Positions 1-8,332 of a stretch of 64,000 bases of DNA are shown here, piece by piece. Under the pieces are notes generated by a model. It was not told the origin of the DNA and searched no databases. It worked only from the letters and a program-made list of their open reading frames with translations. The translations under genes were made by a program, and so were the position numbers. Location: positions 1,550,001 through 1,614,000 of the forward strand of contig NZ_CP022464.2 in the NCBI RefSeq assembly GCF_002234575.2, in the 5' to 3' direction. The number at the start of each line of letters is the position of its first letter. Position 1 is the stretch's first letter. The DNA comes from Enterocloster bolteae (GTDB lineage: Bacteria > Bacillota > Clostridia > Lachnospirales > Lachnospiraceae).

Positions 1-556
1 CCATGTTCTCAACGGTTGTCTGGGCAGCCTGTCCGGCTGTCACACCGATGGTATGTCCGCGTAAATCATCCAGTGTTTGATATTCGCTGTCTGGCTGGAC
101 TATGATGACTTGCGCATCCGCGTAGATTGGGTCAGATGCGATATATGTTTTCAGACGGGCTTCGGTAATGGCAAAGCAGTTTGCAGCCACGTCCACACGA
201 CCAGTGTTCAGCTCTCCAAACAGGGAGGCCATATCTGAAACCTGTTTCATCTCGATGGTCCATCCGGTGCGGGCTTCTATTTCAGCCCACAGGTCAGCTT
301 CGGCTCCTGTCCAGTTCCCTTTGTCGTCAACCATGGAATAAGGTTCGCCGGTACCGGCAGTTCCCACAATGACAGTGCGGCTTTCAGCCTGTTTCGTGTC
401 ATTGCCGGAATCGTCAGTCTTAGCTTCTTCGGATTGGCTTGTCTGTGTGGTTTTTGCAGAGCCGGCAGTCTCCGGGCTCTGTCCTGTACAACCTGCCATG
501 GAAACAGCTGCCAGAGCTGCCGAGATAATAAGAGCGGTTATCTTTTTGTTTTTCAT
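1..556 (-). CDS. Amino-acid ABC transporter substrate-binding lipoprotein (C-terminus beyond window)
   Basis: The start is fixed by an ATG at 554-556 with a GGAGG site a few bases upstream. The protein opens with a lipoprotein signal (basic KNKK, hydrophobic stretch, lipobox ending SMAGC), then a Ser/Thr/Glu-rich linker, then a family 3 periplasmic-binding fold read as VGTAGTGEPYSMVDDKG and later DLRGHTIGVTAGQAA, typical of polar amino-acid binding proteins. It would deliver an amino acid to the permease encoded just downstream at 602-1267 on the same strand... the permease lies upstream in transcription order, 46 bases away. The ATPase is not in the window. The ligand cannot be predicted from what is visible. 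Confidence 0.85.
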   Translation of the reverse strand, partial: MKNKKITALIISAALAAVSMAGCTGQSPETAGSAKTTQTSQSEEAKTDDSGNDTKQAESRTVIVGTAGTGEPYSMVDDKGNWTGAEADLWAEIEARTGWTIEMKQVSDMASLFGELNTGRVDVAANCFAITEARLKTYIASDPIYADAQVIIVQPDSEYQTLDDLRGHTIGVTAGQAAQTTVENM

Positions 557-601
557 ATGAATCCTCCGTTTTATGAATATTGTAATTTATAAGTAAACGG
601 T

Positions 602-1267
602 CTAAAATATAGCATTGCACCGTTTTTCCAATACTTTCTGGATAGCAGTGAGAATCAGTGTTATAACCCAGTAAATCAGCATGACGCAGGCATAGCACTC
701 AAAGAACTGGAAGGTGTTGGCACCTTCGATTTTGGCAGCCCCCATCACGTCCCTGACTCCAACCAGAAATGCCAGGGAAGACATTTTAAAAAGATTGATC
801 AAGTCATTGAATAGAGGAGGAAGTGCAACGCGGATTGCCTGAGGTATGACGATTCTGATTGTCATTTGGAAACCTGTCATGCCAAAGGCCATGGCTGCTT
901 CTCTTTGCCCCTCATCCACGGAAATCAATGCTCCGCGTATGGATTCTGAAACAAATGCCCCCATATTCAGACTCATGATGACCGCAACAGCCACGGTGGG
1001 AGACATATTAAGAATCAGGGAACTCAGGTTAGCCAGACCGTAATAGAAAAAGAACAGCTGGGCGGCAACCGGTGTACCGCGGACAAAGGATATCCAGATT
1101 TTTAAGACCTGGCTCACACCCTTAACTTTGTAATAGCTGATGATGGCAAAGACCATTCCGATGACAAGGGAGAACACAGCACTGATAATGGTCAGGGTCA
1201 GAGTCACATTTAGCTTACTCGCAATATAGGGAAGTGTTTGAAAGAAATAGCTCCAGTTAAATTTCAT
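602..1267 (-). CDS. Polar amino-acid ABC transporter permease (HisM/GlnP type)
   Basis: This 221-residue protein has the segments of a His/Glu/Gln-family permease: several hydrophobic helices and the EAA-loop-like stretch with GQREAAMAFGMTGFQ near the middle. It forms the membrane channel for the neighbouring substrate-binding lipoprotein, which follows it on the minus strand. An ATG five codons upstream (1282) is possible, but the ATG at 1267 has an AAAGGG ribosome site at good spacing and begins MKFNWSYFF, a usual beginning for this family, so I chose it. The cognate ATPase was not seen. Confidence 0.88.
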   Translation of the reverse strand: MKFNWSYFFQTLPYIASKLNVTLTLTIISAVFSLVIGMVFAIISYYKVKGVSQVLKIWISFVRGTPVAAQLFFFYYGLANLSSLILNMSPTVAVAVIMSLNMGAFVSESIRGALISVDEGQREAAMAFGMTGFQMTIRIVIPQAIRVALPPLFNDLINLFKMSSLAFLVGVRDVMGAAKIEGANTFQFFECYACVMLIYWVITLILTAIQKVLEKRCNAIF

Positions 1268-1398
1268 ACCATACCCTTTCATGATGTTTTATCTTTATGT
1301 TAAATTGAACATGCATTGAACAGCAGACATATTATATATCGAGAAATCTACGAAATCCAGTTGGCAAAATCTATGGAGATTTTTGGCGGATAAATATT

Positions 1399-1653
1399 TT
1401 GAATGATGTTATAAATGTAAGGAAAACGAATGAAATTTCAGATATCTGCCATAAAAGCCAGGAACCGATTTTTGTAACAAAAAATGGCTATGGGGCTCTT
1501 GTTTTGATGAGCATTGAAGCGTATGAGAGTCTGATAACTGATACACAGATTGATGCTGCGATTGCAGAAGCGGAGACAGAAATGGAAGGTGGGGACATCC
1601 TTATGGATGCCAGGGAGGCATTGAGCGGATTGAGGAGAAAGTATGCAAAATAA
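1399..1653 (+). CDS. Phd/YefM-family antitoxin
   Basis: An 84-residue protein with the Phd/YefM pattern: a short N-terminal strand, then SQEPIFVTKNGYGALVLMS, the core of the DNA-binding and dimerisation fold, and a charged helical tail that would wrap the toxin. Such antitoxins neutralise RelE/ParE toxins and repress their own promoter. The start is TTG with only a weak GGCGGA site, so the N-terminus is uncertain. The gene overlaps the start of a broken ParE-like toxin reading frame (1643 on), so it now looks like an orphan antitoxin. It is transcribed away from the amino-acid transporter. Confidence 0.8.
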   Translation: MNDVINVRKTNEISDICHKSQEPIFVTKNGYGALVLMSIEAYESLITDTQIDAAIAEAETEMEGGDILMDAREALSGLRRKYAK

Positions 1654-1882
1654 ATATACAATCAAGATGTTTCAGCGTGCCCTGTGGGATTTAGACAGTA
1701 TTTACCAGTATATTTATGAACAGGTTCCGGAATAGGCAGAAAAGCAGGCGGACCGTTTGGAGGCAGGTATTTTCAGTCTGGAAGAATATCCATACCGTTG
1801 CGCGGAGCGAAAAACTGGCAGATATGCAAACCGCGGTTACCGGGAACTAATAGTGGGTAGTTCTATTTTTAGTAGAACATAA
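1643..1882 (+). pseudogene. Broken RelE/ParE-family toxin
   Basis: The frame starts at the ATG at 1643, overlapping the antitoxin stop, as in intact phd-parE pairs. It reads MQNKYTIKMFQRALWDLDS, then IYQYIYEQVPE, a UAG at 1733-1735, and continues in the same frame with KQADRLEAGIFSLEEYP and YRELIVG before ending at 1880-1882. These are ParE/RelE landmarks (DL..I..YI, L...P..G, YR.LIVG). The usual C-terminal strands after LIVG are absent or out of frame. The nonsense codon and lost C-terminus argue that no active toxin is made unless UAG is read through. Confidence 0.72.
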
Positions 1883-2225
1883 GATAAAATGCCATGTTGA
1901 TGCGGTATCGAAAAAGTTGAAGACTTAATAGAAATTGTAAAATTAGGTTTGCATTCCTAATATTTGGTCTTGGATAAATAGAAAAAATGTTTGTATCGAA
2001 TTCAAATGTATTATCTCCCTTTTGGTTAAGATTATCATATCAAAAAAATTGATGTGTCGGAGCTTATAAAGGTCATCCGAAGATAATGAAAGGAGAGGGG
2101 CAATAGAATACGACTCCATAGATTTAATCTATCAAAGACCTAATTGAATAGAAAAGAACCATTGGTCAATGTTACGGGAGATGATTAGAATGAATATGAT
2201 AAGTCTTTAGGAAAGGGGGGTGAAT
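1883..2225. other. Intergenic region before the TVP38 operon
   Basis: About 340 AT-rich bases without a convincing gene. A possible weak promoter lies just before the operon (TTGGTC, 18-base gap, TAGAAT near 2162-2191). A strong AAAGGGGGG ribosome site at 2213-2220 serves the ATG at 2226. No clear terminator was seen for the toxin remnant. Confidence 0.4.
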
Positions 2226-2960
2226 ATGGAAAAGAAAAAATCAAGGAAGATTGGGAAATATCTTGTTATAGCTCTAATTGTGTTGGGTATGCTGGTATAT
2301 TTTTTTGTTCCACCTGTTAATGCTACAATGAATAATATTCTAAAAATGTTTGTGAGCGGGGATTTTACCGTGGTACGGCAGTTTGTCGAATCGTATGGTG
2401 CTTATGCAGCGCTGGTGTCTTTTCTGCTGATGATACTGCAGTCCATAGCAGCGCCGTTACCTGCGTTTCTGCTTACATTTGCAAATGCTAATCTGTTTGG
2501 ATGGTGGAAAGGAGCTATTTTATCGTGGTCCAGCGCCATGGCAGGTGCGGCAGTATGCTTCTATATCGCCAGGCTATTGGGACGTGATGCAGTGGAGAAG
2601 CTAACCAGCAGGACCAGTTTGAAGCAGATTGATGAGTTTTTTGAAAAACATGGACGTCTCAGCATACTCATTGCAAGGCTGCTGCCATTCATTTCCTTTG
2701 ATATTGTAAGCTATGCAGCAGGTCTGACATCCATGTCCTTTGGCAGCTTTTTTATTGCTACTGGTATTGGACAACTTCCAGCCACCATTATTTACTCATA
2801 TGTTGGTGGCATGCTGACTGGTGGCGCTAAGATGTTTGTCACAGCACTTCTTCTGTTGTTTGCGTTGTCAGCACTCATCGTTTTGTTTAGGCAGTTATAT
2901 GTAGAGAAACAAAAGCAAAAGAATTCAGATAAATCTGTGGATATTACAGATAATATCTAA
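2226..2960 (+). CDS. TVP38/TMEM64 (VTT-domain) membrane protein, first copy
   Basis: This 244-residue polytopic protein matches the TVP38/TMEM64 pattern: an N-terminal helix, the APLPAFLLTFANANLFGWWKG-like re-entrant segment, GAAVCFYIARLLGRDAV, and the Arg/Pro motif ARLLPFISFDIVSYAAGLT. Family members belong to the DedA superfamily of inner-membrane transporters or scramblases; the substrate is unknown. The ATG at 2226 was preferred over the GTG at 2220 because the ribosome site leaves the right gap. It starts an operon ending in a radical SAM gene at 7602, and TVP38 proteins are known neighbours of that radical SAM family. A second, divergent copy is at 4132. Confidence 0.85.
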   Translation: MEKKKSRKIGKYLVIALIVLGMLVYFFVPPVNATMNNILKMFVSGDFTVVRQFVESYGAYAALVSFLLMILQSIAAPLPAFLLTFANANLFGWWKGAILSWSSAMAGAAVCFYIARLLGRDAVEKLTSRTSLKQIDEFFEKHGRLSILIARLLPFISFDIVSYAAGLTSMSFGSFFIATGIGQLPATIIYSYVGGMLTGGAKMFVTALLLLFALSALIVLFRQLYVEKQKQKNSDKSVDITDNI

Positions 2961-2980
2961 TCGATCATGGAGGTTTAATT

Positions 2981-3649
2981 ATGAAATTGAAGAGGTTAAC
3001 AGCAATTATGGTAGCAACCGCAATGGTGTTTTCACTTGCAGCCTGTGGAGGAAAGAGCAATACGGTTGAAAGTAAGGCCGAGGAGAAGGCGGCAGTGGAA
3101 ACCATGACGGTTGATAAAGACAAGAAAGAAATCATCATGCTTTGTGAAGTAAATGGTACATATTTTACAGAACCAACGAGACATGGTATTGTATATAAGG
3201 GTGGTTCCAACGGAGAAAAGGCAGTGCTTAGGGGGCTGGCTGATGAGAAGGAATTTTATCAGGCATTGCTTGATATTGGAGCCAAAGCCGGTGATAACTT
3301 AACCGCAGCAGATATGAAAGCAGGACCAGATAATGGAAAAGCTGTGGAAGGTGATAAGCTTGATGTCTTTGTGAAATGGGAGGGACAGGAAGAAATCCCA
3401 TACCAGGATATTATTAAATGCACAGAAGACTATACCATGGATTTGCGGTTTGGAGGAAATATTGAGAGTGCCAAAGAAAATAATACAGGATGTGTGCTCT
3501 GTCTGGACAGTTGTGCAACTGGAATTGTTAGCGATGCAGCATGGCCCACAGGAACCACACAGAATGATATTGCCAAGTTCTACGGGGATAAGGATGTGCT
3601 GCCAGAGGATGGCACCCAGGTAACTGTTATTTTCCGTCTGGCAAAATAG
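2981..3649 (+). CDS. YdjY-domain-like lipoprotein
   Basis: A 222-residue secreted lipoprotein: signal peptide with lipobox SLAACG, a short charged linker, then a domain with VNGTYFTEPTRHGIVYKGGS and GEKAVLRGLADEKEFYQAL. Those phrases fit the YdjY-like domain of Firmicute lipoproteins; this is pattern memory, not a search. Two cysteines sit in GCVLCLDSCATG near residue 170. It lies 20 bases after the first TVP38 gene with a GGAGG site before its ATG, so it is in the same operon. Its role may be at the outer membrane face of the TVP38 proteins, but that is inference. Confidence 0.65.
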   Translation: MKLKRLTAIMVATAMVFSLAACGGKSNTVESKAEEKAAVETMTVDKDKKEIIMLCEVNGTYFTEPTRHGIVYKGGSNGEKAVLRGLADEKEFYQALLDIGAKAGDNLTAADMKAGPDNGKAVEGDKLDVFVKWEGQEEIPYQDIIKCTEDYTMDLRFGGNIESAKENNTGCVLCLDSCATGIVSDAAWPTGTTQNDIAKFYGDKDVLPEDGTQVTVIFRLAK

Positions 3650-3658
3650 GCAATTGTC

Positions 3659-4066
3659 ATGATGAAGCTGTTTAAAATTGTTTATAATAGTTTTTTATGG
3701 GCCATGACCATTGCCATTTTGTGTTTTAAGAATGAATGGTTGCAGATGCGGGTGAATACCGGATATATTTTTGGGGGATTATTAATCCTTTCAACTATGG
3801 TGGTATTGTTTGTCTTTAGGAAACAGGAAGTTGTGTTTAACAGCCTTTTCACAGCCGGCAATTTGATTATTTGTTCTGTGATTGGACTTCTCATGTATGG
3901 GGGTGAGCGGATGAAAGTAGTACCGGCCGCATTGGTGCGGGAAGGAATCCATCAGACAAGAATACCATTCTCTAAAATTAATCTAATATTATGTATTATT
4001 ACGGCAGCAGGCATTCTAATTATCGGTTTAAACGATATCTTAAAAATAATACAGGCAGATAGGTAA
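3659..4066 (+). CDS. Small membrane protein, unknown family
   Basis: A 135-residue protein with about four hydrophobic segments (around residues 7-25, 35-55, 63-82 and 110-130). I do not recognise a family. It starts with two Met codons 10 bases after the YdjY-like gene and has no clear ribosome site, which suggests coupled translation. Its position inside the TVP38/radical SAM operon is the only hint of function. Confidence 0.6.
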   Translation: MMKLFKIVYNSFLWAMTIAILCFKNEWLQMRVNTGYIFGGLLILSTMVVLFVFRKQEVVFNSLFTAGNLIICSVIGLLMYGGERMKVVPAALVREGIHQTRIPFSKINLILCIITAAGILIIGLNDILKIIQADR

Positions 4067-4077
4067 TAAGAAAACGG

Positions 4078-4109
4078 TAAGCGTTGTGCTTTGTAAAAGT
4101 CAACGCTTA
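4078..4109. terminator. Hairpin inside the TVP38 operon
   Basis: A perfect nine-base inverted repeat, TAAGCGTTG (4078-4086) and CAACGCTTA (4101-4109), with a 14-base loop, lies between the small membrane protein and the second TVP38 gene. Only a short T stretch follows, so it may be a weak terminator or an mRNA-processing or stability element that sets different expression for the two halves of the operon. Confidence 0.5.
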
Positions 4110-4131
4110 TTTGTGTCAATGGGAGATGTAA

Positions 4132-4848
4132 ATGAAGACAGTGTTTCATACATATAAAAAGCTTATTCTATTCATAGGAATGATAGCGGCCATATTAGTC
4201 TGCAATCATATATTTGGTTGGTCGGCCGTGTTAAGTGGAACAGGAAGTTTAAATCTTCTAAGGCGGATGGCAGAAGAAAATCTGGTGAATGCAATTTTCC
4301 TGTACACCGTGATCACTGTTGTGGGTTGCGTGGCGTTAACTCTTCCGGGGGTCACCTTTGCTATTCTGGCAGGATTGCTTTTCGGACCGGTATTGGGGAC
4401 AATCTGTTGTTCCCTTGCTACCATGATAGGTGCCATGGCAGCGTTTCTGGCAGGCAGATTCTTCCTGAAGGATAGTATTAAACCGGTAGTTATGAAAAAC
4501 CGATACCTTAAAAAGTGGCTTTTCGATGAAGCTGGTAAGAATGAATTATTTGTATTGATGATTACCAGGCTTGTACCGCTGTTTCCCTATAATCTCCAAA
4601 ATTTTGCGTATGGTGTTACGGATATTCCTTTCAGCACCTACTCCATATTCTCACTGATTTTTATGCTGCCGGGTACAGCCATGTACACCATCGGAACTTC
4701 AGGATTAGCGGATAAGGAGAACAGGGTACTTTATATCAGCATTGCAGTCATACTGGCAGTAATAGTCATGGGTATGGGAATGTTCTTCAAGAAAAAGTAT
4801 GTGGTACAGTCAGAGCGGATGGAGGAAATCAATGGACAGGAAAGCTAA
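4132..4848 (+). CDS. TVP38/TMEM64 (VTT-domain) membrane protein, second copy
   Basis: This 238-residue membrane protein has the VTT hallmarks: LTLPGVTFAILAGLLFGPVL, AAFLAGRFFLKD, and the ITRLVPLFPYNLQNFAYGVT motif. The last resembles TVP38 members that sit beside ArsS-type radical SAM genes. It differs substantially from the first copy at 2226, so this is not a recent duplication. The next gene begins inside its 3' end (overlap of 17 bases), pointing to translational coupling with the Fe-S protein. Substrate unknown. Confidence 0.86.
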   Translation: MKTVFHTYKKLILFIGMIAAILVCNHIFGWSAVLSGTGSLNLLRRMAEENLVNAIFLYTVITVVGCVALTLPGVTFAILAGLLFGPVLGTICCSLATMIGAMAAFLAGRFFLKDSIKPVVMKNRYLKKWLFDEAGKNELFVLMITRLVPLFPYNLQNFAYGVTDIPFSTYSIFSLIFMLPGTAMYTIGTSGLADKENRVLYISIAVILAVIVMGMGMFFKKKYVVQSERMEEINGQES

Positions 4849-5815
4849 GATAAAGGATGGGGATAAATGCATACACTGCCATCTCTGTCAAAAACACTGC
4901 TCATTTCTGACAAAGTATGGGGTGGATATCGGTGATACGGCTAAGCTGAGAGCGCTCGCATACCATTGTTTCCTATGCGGAAAGTGTTCAGAGGTTTGCC
5001 CCATCGGGATTGATGGCCGCGGTATTATCTTGGACATGAGGCGAGCGCAAGTAGAAGAGAGTGGGGGGAAGTGCCGGGAAAAAGGATATTCCATACTGTT
5101 GTCAGAAAAGAAAAATTATATATTTCGGAATATGCGTCATATGACAGGTAAGAGCGTACTATTTCCAGGGTGTAATTTTCCATCTTTTTATCCGAAGACG
5201 ACCAGGAAATTAATCAAAGTATTGAAGGATGAGGCAGATATGGGTGTGTTGTTTGACTGCTGTGGCAAACCGGTCTCTGAGCTTGGACTGGAAGAACAAG
5301 AAGAGAAGATTATCAGGCGGATCAATGAAAGACTTCATGTATCAGGCATACAAGAAATCGTTATGCTCTGTCCAAATTGCTATTATTTCCTAAAGGATAA
5401 GTTGGAAATACAGGTTCTTAGTATTTATGAGAAATTATCACAGCTTGGAATCGGTCGGAAGGTTGAGGGCGAGGGAAGGCTGTTTCTGCCATGTCCAGAC
5501 AGGGAGGAACAGCAGTGGGTGTCCTGGCTGAACCCGTTCTTTCAGCAGGAACCTGAAATTATAAAAGGAACACAGTGTTGTGGATTGGGAGGATGCGCGG
5601 GAGGAAAGGAACCAGACCTGGCCAGAGATATGGCATGCCATGTGGCAGAAGAAGGATATAAAAAAGTCTACACATATTGCGCGTCCTGTGCGGGGAACCT
5701 TACACGCAATGGTTGTAAGGGGGTCTCGCACCTTCTGACAGAAATCCTGGATTTCCACGAACAGCCAGATGTGGCAAGGTCGATGATAAACAGGATGATG
5801 ACAAAATTTTGGTAA
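4832..5815 (+). CDS. Cysteine-rich 4Fe-4S protein of heterodisulfide-reductase/glycolate-oxidase type
   Basis: The 327-residue protein has two CxxCxxCxxxC ferredoxin motifs near the N-terminus (CIHCHLCQKHC and CFLCGKCSEVC), followed by a CCG-type region with CCGKPVSELG, CPNCYYF, CCGLGGCAGG and CASCAG. This is the layout of HdrD/GlpC-like electron-transfer subunits, which bind two cubanes and a further cofactor at the CCG repeats. I chose the ATG at 4832, not an earlier ATG at 4799, because it has GGAGG seven bases upstream. It probably moves electrons for the thiol and radical SAM proteins of the operon (inference). Confidence 0.8.
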   Translation: MDRKAKIKDGDKCIHCHLCQKHCSFLTKYGVDIGDTAKLRALAYHCFLCGKCSEVCPIGIDGRGIILDMRRAQVEESGGKCREKGYSILLSEKKNYIFRNMRHMTGKSVLFPGCNFPSFYPKTTRKLIKVLKDEADMGVLFDCCGKPVSELGLEEQEEKIIRRINERLHVSGIQEIVMLCPNCYYFLKDKLEIQVLSIYEKLSQLGIGRKVEGEGRLFLPCPDREEQQWVSWLNPFFQQEPEIIKGTQCCGLGGCAGGKEPDLARDMACHVAEEGYKKVYTYCASCAGNLTRNGCKGVSHLLTEILDFHEQPDVARSMINRMMTKFW

Positions 5816-5839
5816 GGACCGGGAAAAGGGGGAAGAAAG

Positions 5840-6268
5840 ATGACAGAAGAGGAAATAAAAGACTTATTTATGCAGGGGATTGATTGTTCGCAGGTAGTAG
5901 CAGGCCGATTTGCGGATGAATTGGGGATAGAAGAAAGCCTCCTCAGAAAGATGTCTGCCTGTTTTGGAGGTGGAATGCAGTGTGGTGAAACATGTGGTGC
6001 AGTGACCGGTGCATTGATGGTAATTGGTCTCAGATATGGACATAGTGAGAATAACGATTCGAAGCAGAAAGAGATCATGGGTGAAAAGACTTCAGAGTTC
6101 AAGCGTCTGTTTGCCGATAGGTACAAATCCTGCATGTGCAGAGAGTTGTTAGGGTATGACATTTCGAAGGCAGGTGAGATGGAACAAGTGTTGGAACAAG
6201 GACTGCTGTTTGATTTCTGTCCATGTGTTGTGAGGGATGTAATAGAAATCCTGGAGAAGATGGTGTAG
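5840..6268 (+). CDS. C_GCAxxG_C_C family protein
   Basis: A 142-residue protein with the family's cysteine pattern: GIDCSQVV, then CFGGGMQCGETCGAVTGALM, and conserved cysteines near the C-terminus (CMCRELLG and FCPCVV). Members are small redox or metal-binding proteins of unknown function, often beside redox enzymes. It follows the Fe-S gene by 24 bases with a GGAAGAAAG site. The cysteine wealth of four successive genes here suggests a shared thiol redox pathway. Confidence 0.85.
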   Translation: MTEEEIKDLFMQGIDCSQVVAGRFADELGIEESLLRKMSACFGGGMQCGETCGAVTGALMVIGLRYGHSENNDSKQKEIMGEKTSEFKRLFADRYKSCMCRELLGYDISKAGEMEQVLEQGLLFDFCPCVVRDVIEILEKMV

Positions 6269-6282
6269 AGAAGGAGGGCAAA

Positions 6283-6615
6283 ATGGACACTTACTATAAT
6301 CTGGAAGATTTGGAAAAGTTTGCTTCTATCGGTGAGGAATCACCAAGGTTGGCAGAAAAGTTTTTTGATTACTATAATTCGGTGTTTGAAGAGGGGGCTC
6401 TTACAGCAAGGGAGAAATCATTGATTGCGTTGGCAGTGGCCCATACTGTGCAGTGTCCGTATTGCATCGATGCATATACCAATGACTGTCTGAACAAAGG
6501 TGTAAGTCAGGACCAGATGCTGGAAGCGATCCATGTGGCTGCGGCTATCAGGGGAGGTGCGTCATTGGTGCACGGTGTACAGATGAAGAATATTATAAAG
6601 AAATTGGAGTTATAA
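6283..6615 (+). CDS. AhpD/carboxymuconolactone-decarboxylase-like protein (ArsS-associated peroxidase-like)
   Basis: A 110-residue AhpD-fold protein with the redox pair CPYC at residues 58-61, then IDAYTNDC, and the helix AIHVAAAIRGGASLVHG. It matches the peroxidase-like family found next to arsenosugar-biosynthesis radical SAM genes; some relatives are selenoproteins, but here the residues are ordinary cysteines. The start is the ATG at 6283 with AAGGAGG upstream; an upstream ATG at 6223 lies inside the previous gene. It is followed after three bases by the radical SAM gene, so the two are probably co-translated partners. Confidence 0.85.
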   Translation: MDTYYNLEDLEKFASIGEESPRLAEKFFDYYNSVFEEGALTAREKSLIALAVAHTVQCPYCIDAYTNDCLNKGVSQDQMLEAIHVAAAIRGGASLVHGVQMKNIIKKLEL

Positions 6616-6618
6616 GAG

Positions 6619-7602
6619 ATGAATGAGTCAATAGTTCAATTGAATCAAATGGAGCATATACAGGCGTTTGAAAGCCGGATAGAGGAACGTTTCCAGTATA
6701 CGGAAAATAATTTGGACGTGCTTCAGGTCAATGTGGGGAAGTTATGTAATTTATCATGTAAGCACTGCCATGTAGAAGCAGGTCCAAACCGTAAGGAAAT
6801 CATGAGGCGTGAGGTAATGGAGGCATGTCTGTCGGTCTGCAGGGAACAAAAGGTCAAGACTGCGGATATTACAGGTGGAGCACCGGAAATGAATCCTCAT
6901 TTTGAGTGGTTTGTGGAAGAAATCTGCAAAGCGTGCAGCCATGTTATTGTACGTAGTAATCTTGTAATACTGACAGAAGAAGGATATAGACATCTACCGA
7001 AGTTTTTTGCAGATCATAAGATAGAGGTGGTCTGTTCCCTGCCTTATTACCAGGCCAAGGTTATGGACCGTGTAAGAGGAGACGGAAGTTTTGACAAGGC
7101 AATCAGAGTTATTCAGGAATTAAATTCATTGGGATATGGACGGGAAGACGACCTGGTTTTGAACATGGTCTATAATCCATCAGGGGCATTTTTTCCTCCG
7201 GTTCAGAGGGCTATGGAGAAAGAATATAAAGCCAAGCTGCTAGGAGATTATGGAATCGTATTTAATCATCTGTTCACAATAACAAACAATCCTACTGGGC
7301 GATTTTTTTATTTTCTTCAGAATAGCTGTAATTTAAATAGTTATATGAGGAAGCTGTGCGGCTCTTTTAACCAGGCAACTGTTGAAGGTCTTATGTGCCG
7401 TTACCAGGTTTCCGTAGGTTATGACGGAAGGATTTATGACTGTGATTTCAACCAGGCATCAGACTTGCCTGTTTCAACGAGTGAGACAATCTTCGATTTG
7501 GTTGGAAAGCCTTATAGAGCAAGGAAAATATGCTTTGGTAATCATTGCTACGGATGTACGGCCGGTCAAGGTTCTAGCTGTGGAGGAGCAACTGAAGCGT
7601 AA
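6619..7602 (+). CDS. ArsS-type radical SAM/Cys-rich protein
   Basis: A 327-residue radical SAM enzyme with CNLSCKHC (Cys43, Cys47, Cys50) binding the catalytic cluster, GGAPEMNPHF as the glycine-rich SAM motif, and a Cys-rich C-terminus (CGSFNQ, YDCDFNQ, CFGNHCYGC, GSSCGG). This matches the ArsS family, which joins SAM-derived adenosyl radical chemistry to methylated arsenic to form arsenosugars in known cases. No ArsM methyltransferase is nearby, so its substrate here is open. It ends the operon that begins at 2226. Confidence 0.85.
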   Translation: MNESIVQLNQMEHIQAFESRIEERFQYTENNLDVLQVNVGKLCNLSCKHCHVEAGPNRKEIMRREVMEACLSVCREQKVKTADITGGAPEMNPHFEWFVEEICKACSHVIVRSNLVILTEEGYRHLPKFFADHKIEVVCSLPYYQAKVMDRVRGDGSFDKAIRVIQELNSLGYGREDDLVLNMVYNPSGAFFPPVQRAMEKEYKAKLLGDYGIVFNHLFTITNNPTGRFFYFLQNSCNLNSYMRKLCGSFNQATVEGLMCRYQVSVGYDGRIYDCDFNQASDLPVSTSETIFDLVGKPYRARKICFGNHCYGCTAGQGSSCGGATEA

Positions 7603-7799
7603 ATCATGTAGATATGAAAGATTATATGGTTTATTTCATTAGTCCAAATGAGATATCGGTAAAAAGGACTGTTTTGATAAGATAAATTATCATAGCAGCT
7701 TTTAACTAGGCGGATATATGAATGTATAAATATAGATTGTAATGATAGGGATTGCCATATTAGAGGGGGCAGTCCTTATTTATTGTTCCAATAAAGGAA
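7603..7799. other. Intergenic, likely junction between chromosome and ICE-like element
   Basis: About 200 AT-rich bases after the ArsS operon. They hold an imperfect terminator (7747-7784). Degenerate ICE-type genes begin at 7800, so the left junction of the element is placed near here. No att repeat, tRNA or integrase was seen. Confidence 0.45.
7747..7784 (+). terminator. Probable terminator after the ArsS operon
   Basis: AGGGATTGCC at 7747-7756 can pair with GGCAGTCCTT at 7768-7777 with mismatches, and a T-rich TATTTATT run follows. The stem is imperfect, so efficiency is uncertain. Confidence 0.5.
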
Positions 7800-7976
7800 A
7801 TGAAACAAACAGAAGGGTTGCTCATCCAAGGACGGGACATGTCCGAATATGTAGAAAAGATGAACATTTCCTAGTATCGGTTTTTTAATTACATGATAAG
7901 TCGGGAACGAGAAGTGAAAGACCTGTCCTGCGATGTAATCGCCAGATATATTTTAGGAAACACAGATAAAACATAA
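7800..7976 (+). pseudogene. Short unknown reading frame interrupted by UAG
   Basis: The frame begins at an ATG after AAAGGAA and reads MKQTEGLLIQGRDMSEYVEK, MNIS, then UAG at 7872-7874. It continues in the same frame as YRFFNYMISREREVKDLSCD and VIARYILGNTDKT to a UAA at 7974-7976. The continuous coding character on both sides of the UAG suggests one protein of about 57 residues broken by a nonsense codon. I do not recognise its family; it resembles a small DNA-binding helical protein only loosely. Confidence 0.4.
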
Positions 7977-7980
7977 GGCG

Positions 7981-8236
7981 GTATTGGAATTTGAACAAAG
8001 TAATGACCTGGAGTTGAATCTGAATATTGCAAACAATTTAAACTGCTATGAGCTGGACCCATCTGTCATTTCATTTCTTTCAGAAAGCAGGTATTGATAC
8101 AGACGATCCTTCCTTCACTTATTTTGATTTCCAGGGTTATGGGGAGCGTTATATACAGAAGAATGGTGTTGCCATGGCTCCCATGGTGTTGTATTCAGAA
8201 TTGGGCAGACGTTTGTGTGGGTATTCGCCAGGTTAG
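7981..8236 (+). pseudogene. Remnant of an ArdA-like large protein
   Basis: Two pieces in different frames form a recognisable stretch: LNLNIANNLNCYELDP (ending at a UGA at 8095-8097) and then, one frame over, GIDTDDPSFTYFDFQGYGER, YIQKNGVAMAP. The intact gene at 8347 contains the matching section NLDRYILDD, then SIGREYIYTKGCMTPMGYV, in the same order. This is therefore a decayed relative of that gene, with only a middle fragment left. It marks the degenerate left flank of the element. Confidence 0.65.
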
Positions 8237-8303
8237 AATCAGACATGGTGATGCAATGAGTTTAAGAATCGTGATACTGGTGTGTTAGATTTAGAATAGA
8301 TGC

Positions 8304-8332
8304 AGGGCCGCCTTCATGGAGGTCCCTTTTTA
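8304..8332 (+). terminator. Terminator upstream of the ArdA-like gene
   Basis: AGGG plus CCT at 8304-8313 pair with AGG and CCCT at 8320-8328 around a TCATGG loop, followed by TTTTT. It would stop transcription leaving the decayed remnant. Confidence 0.6.
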
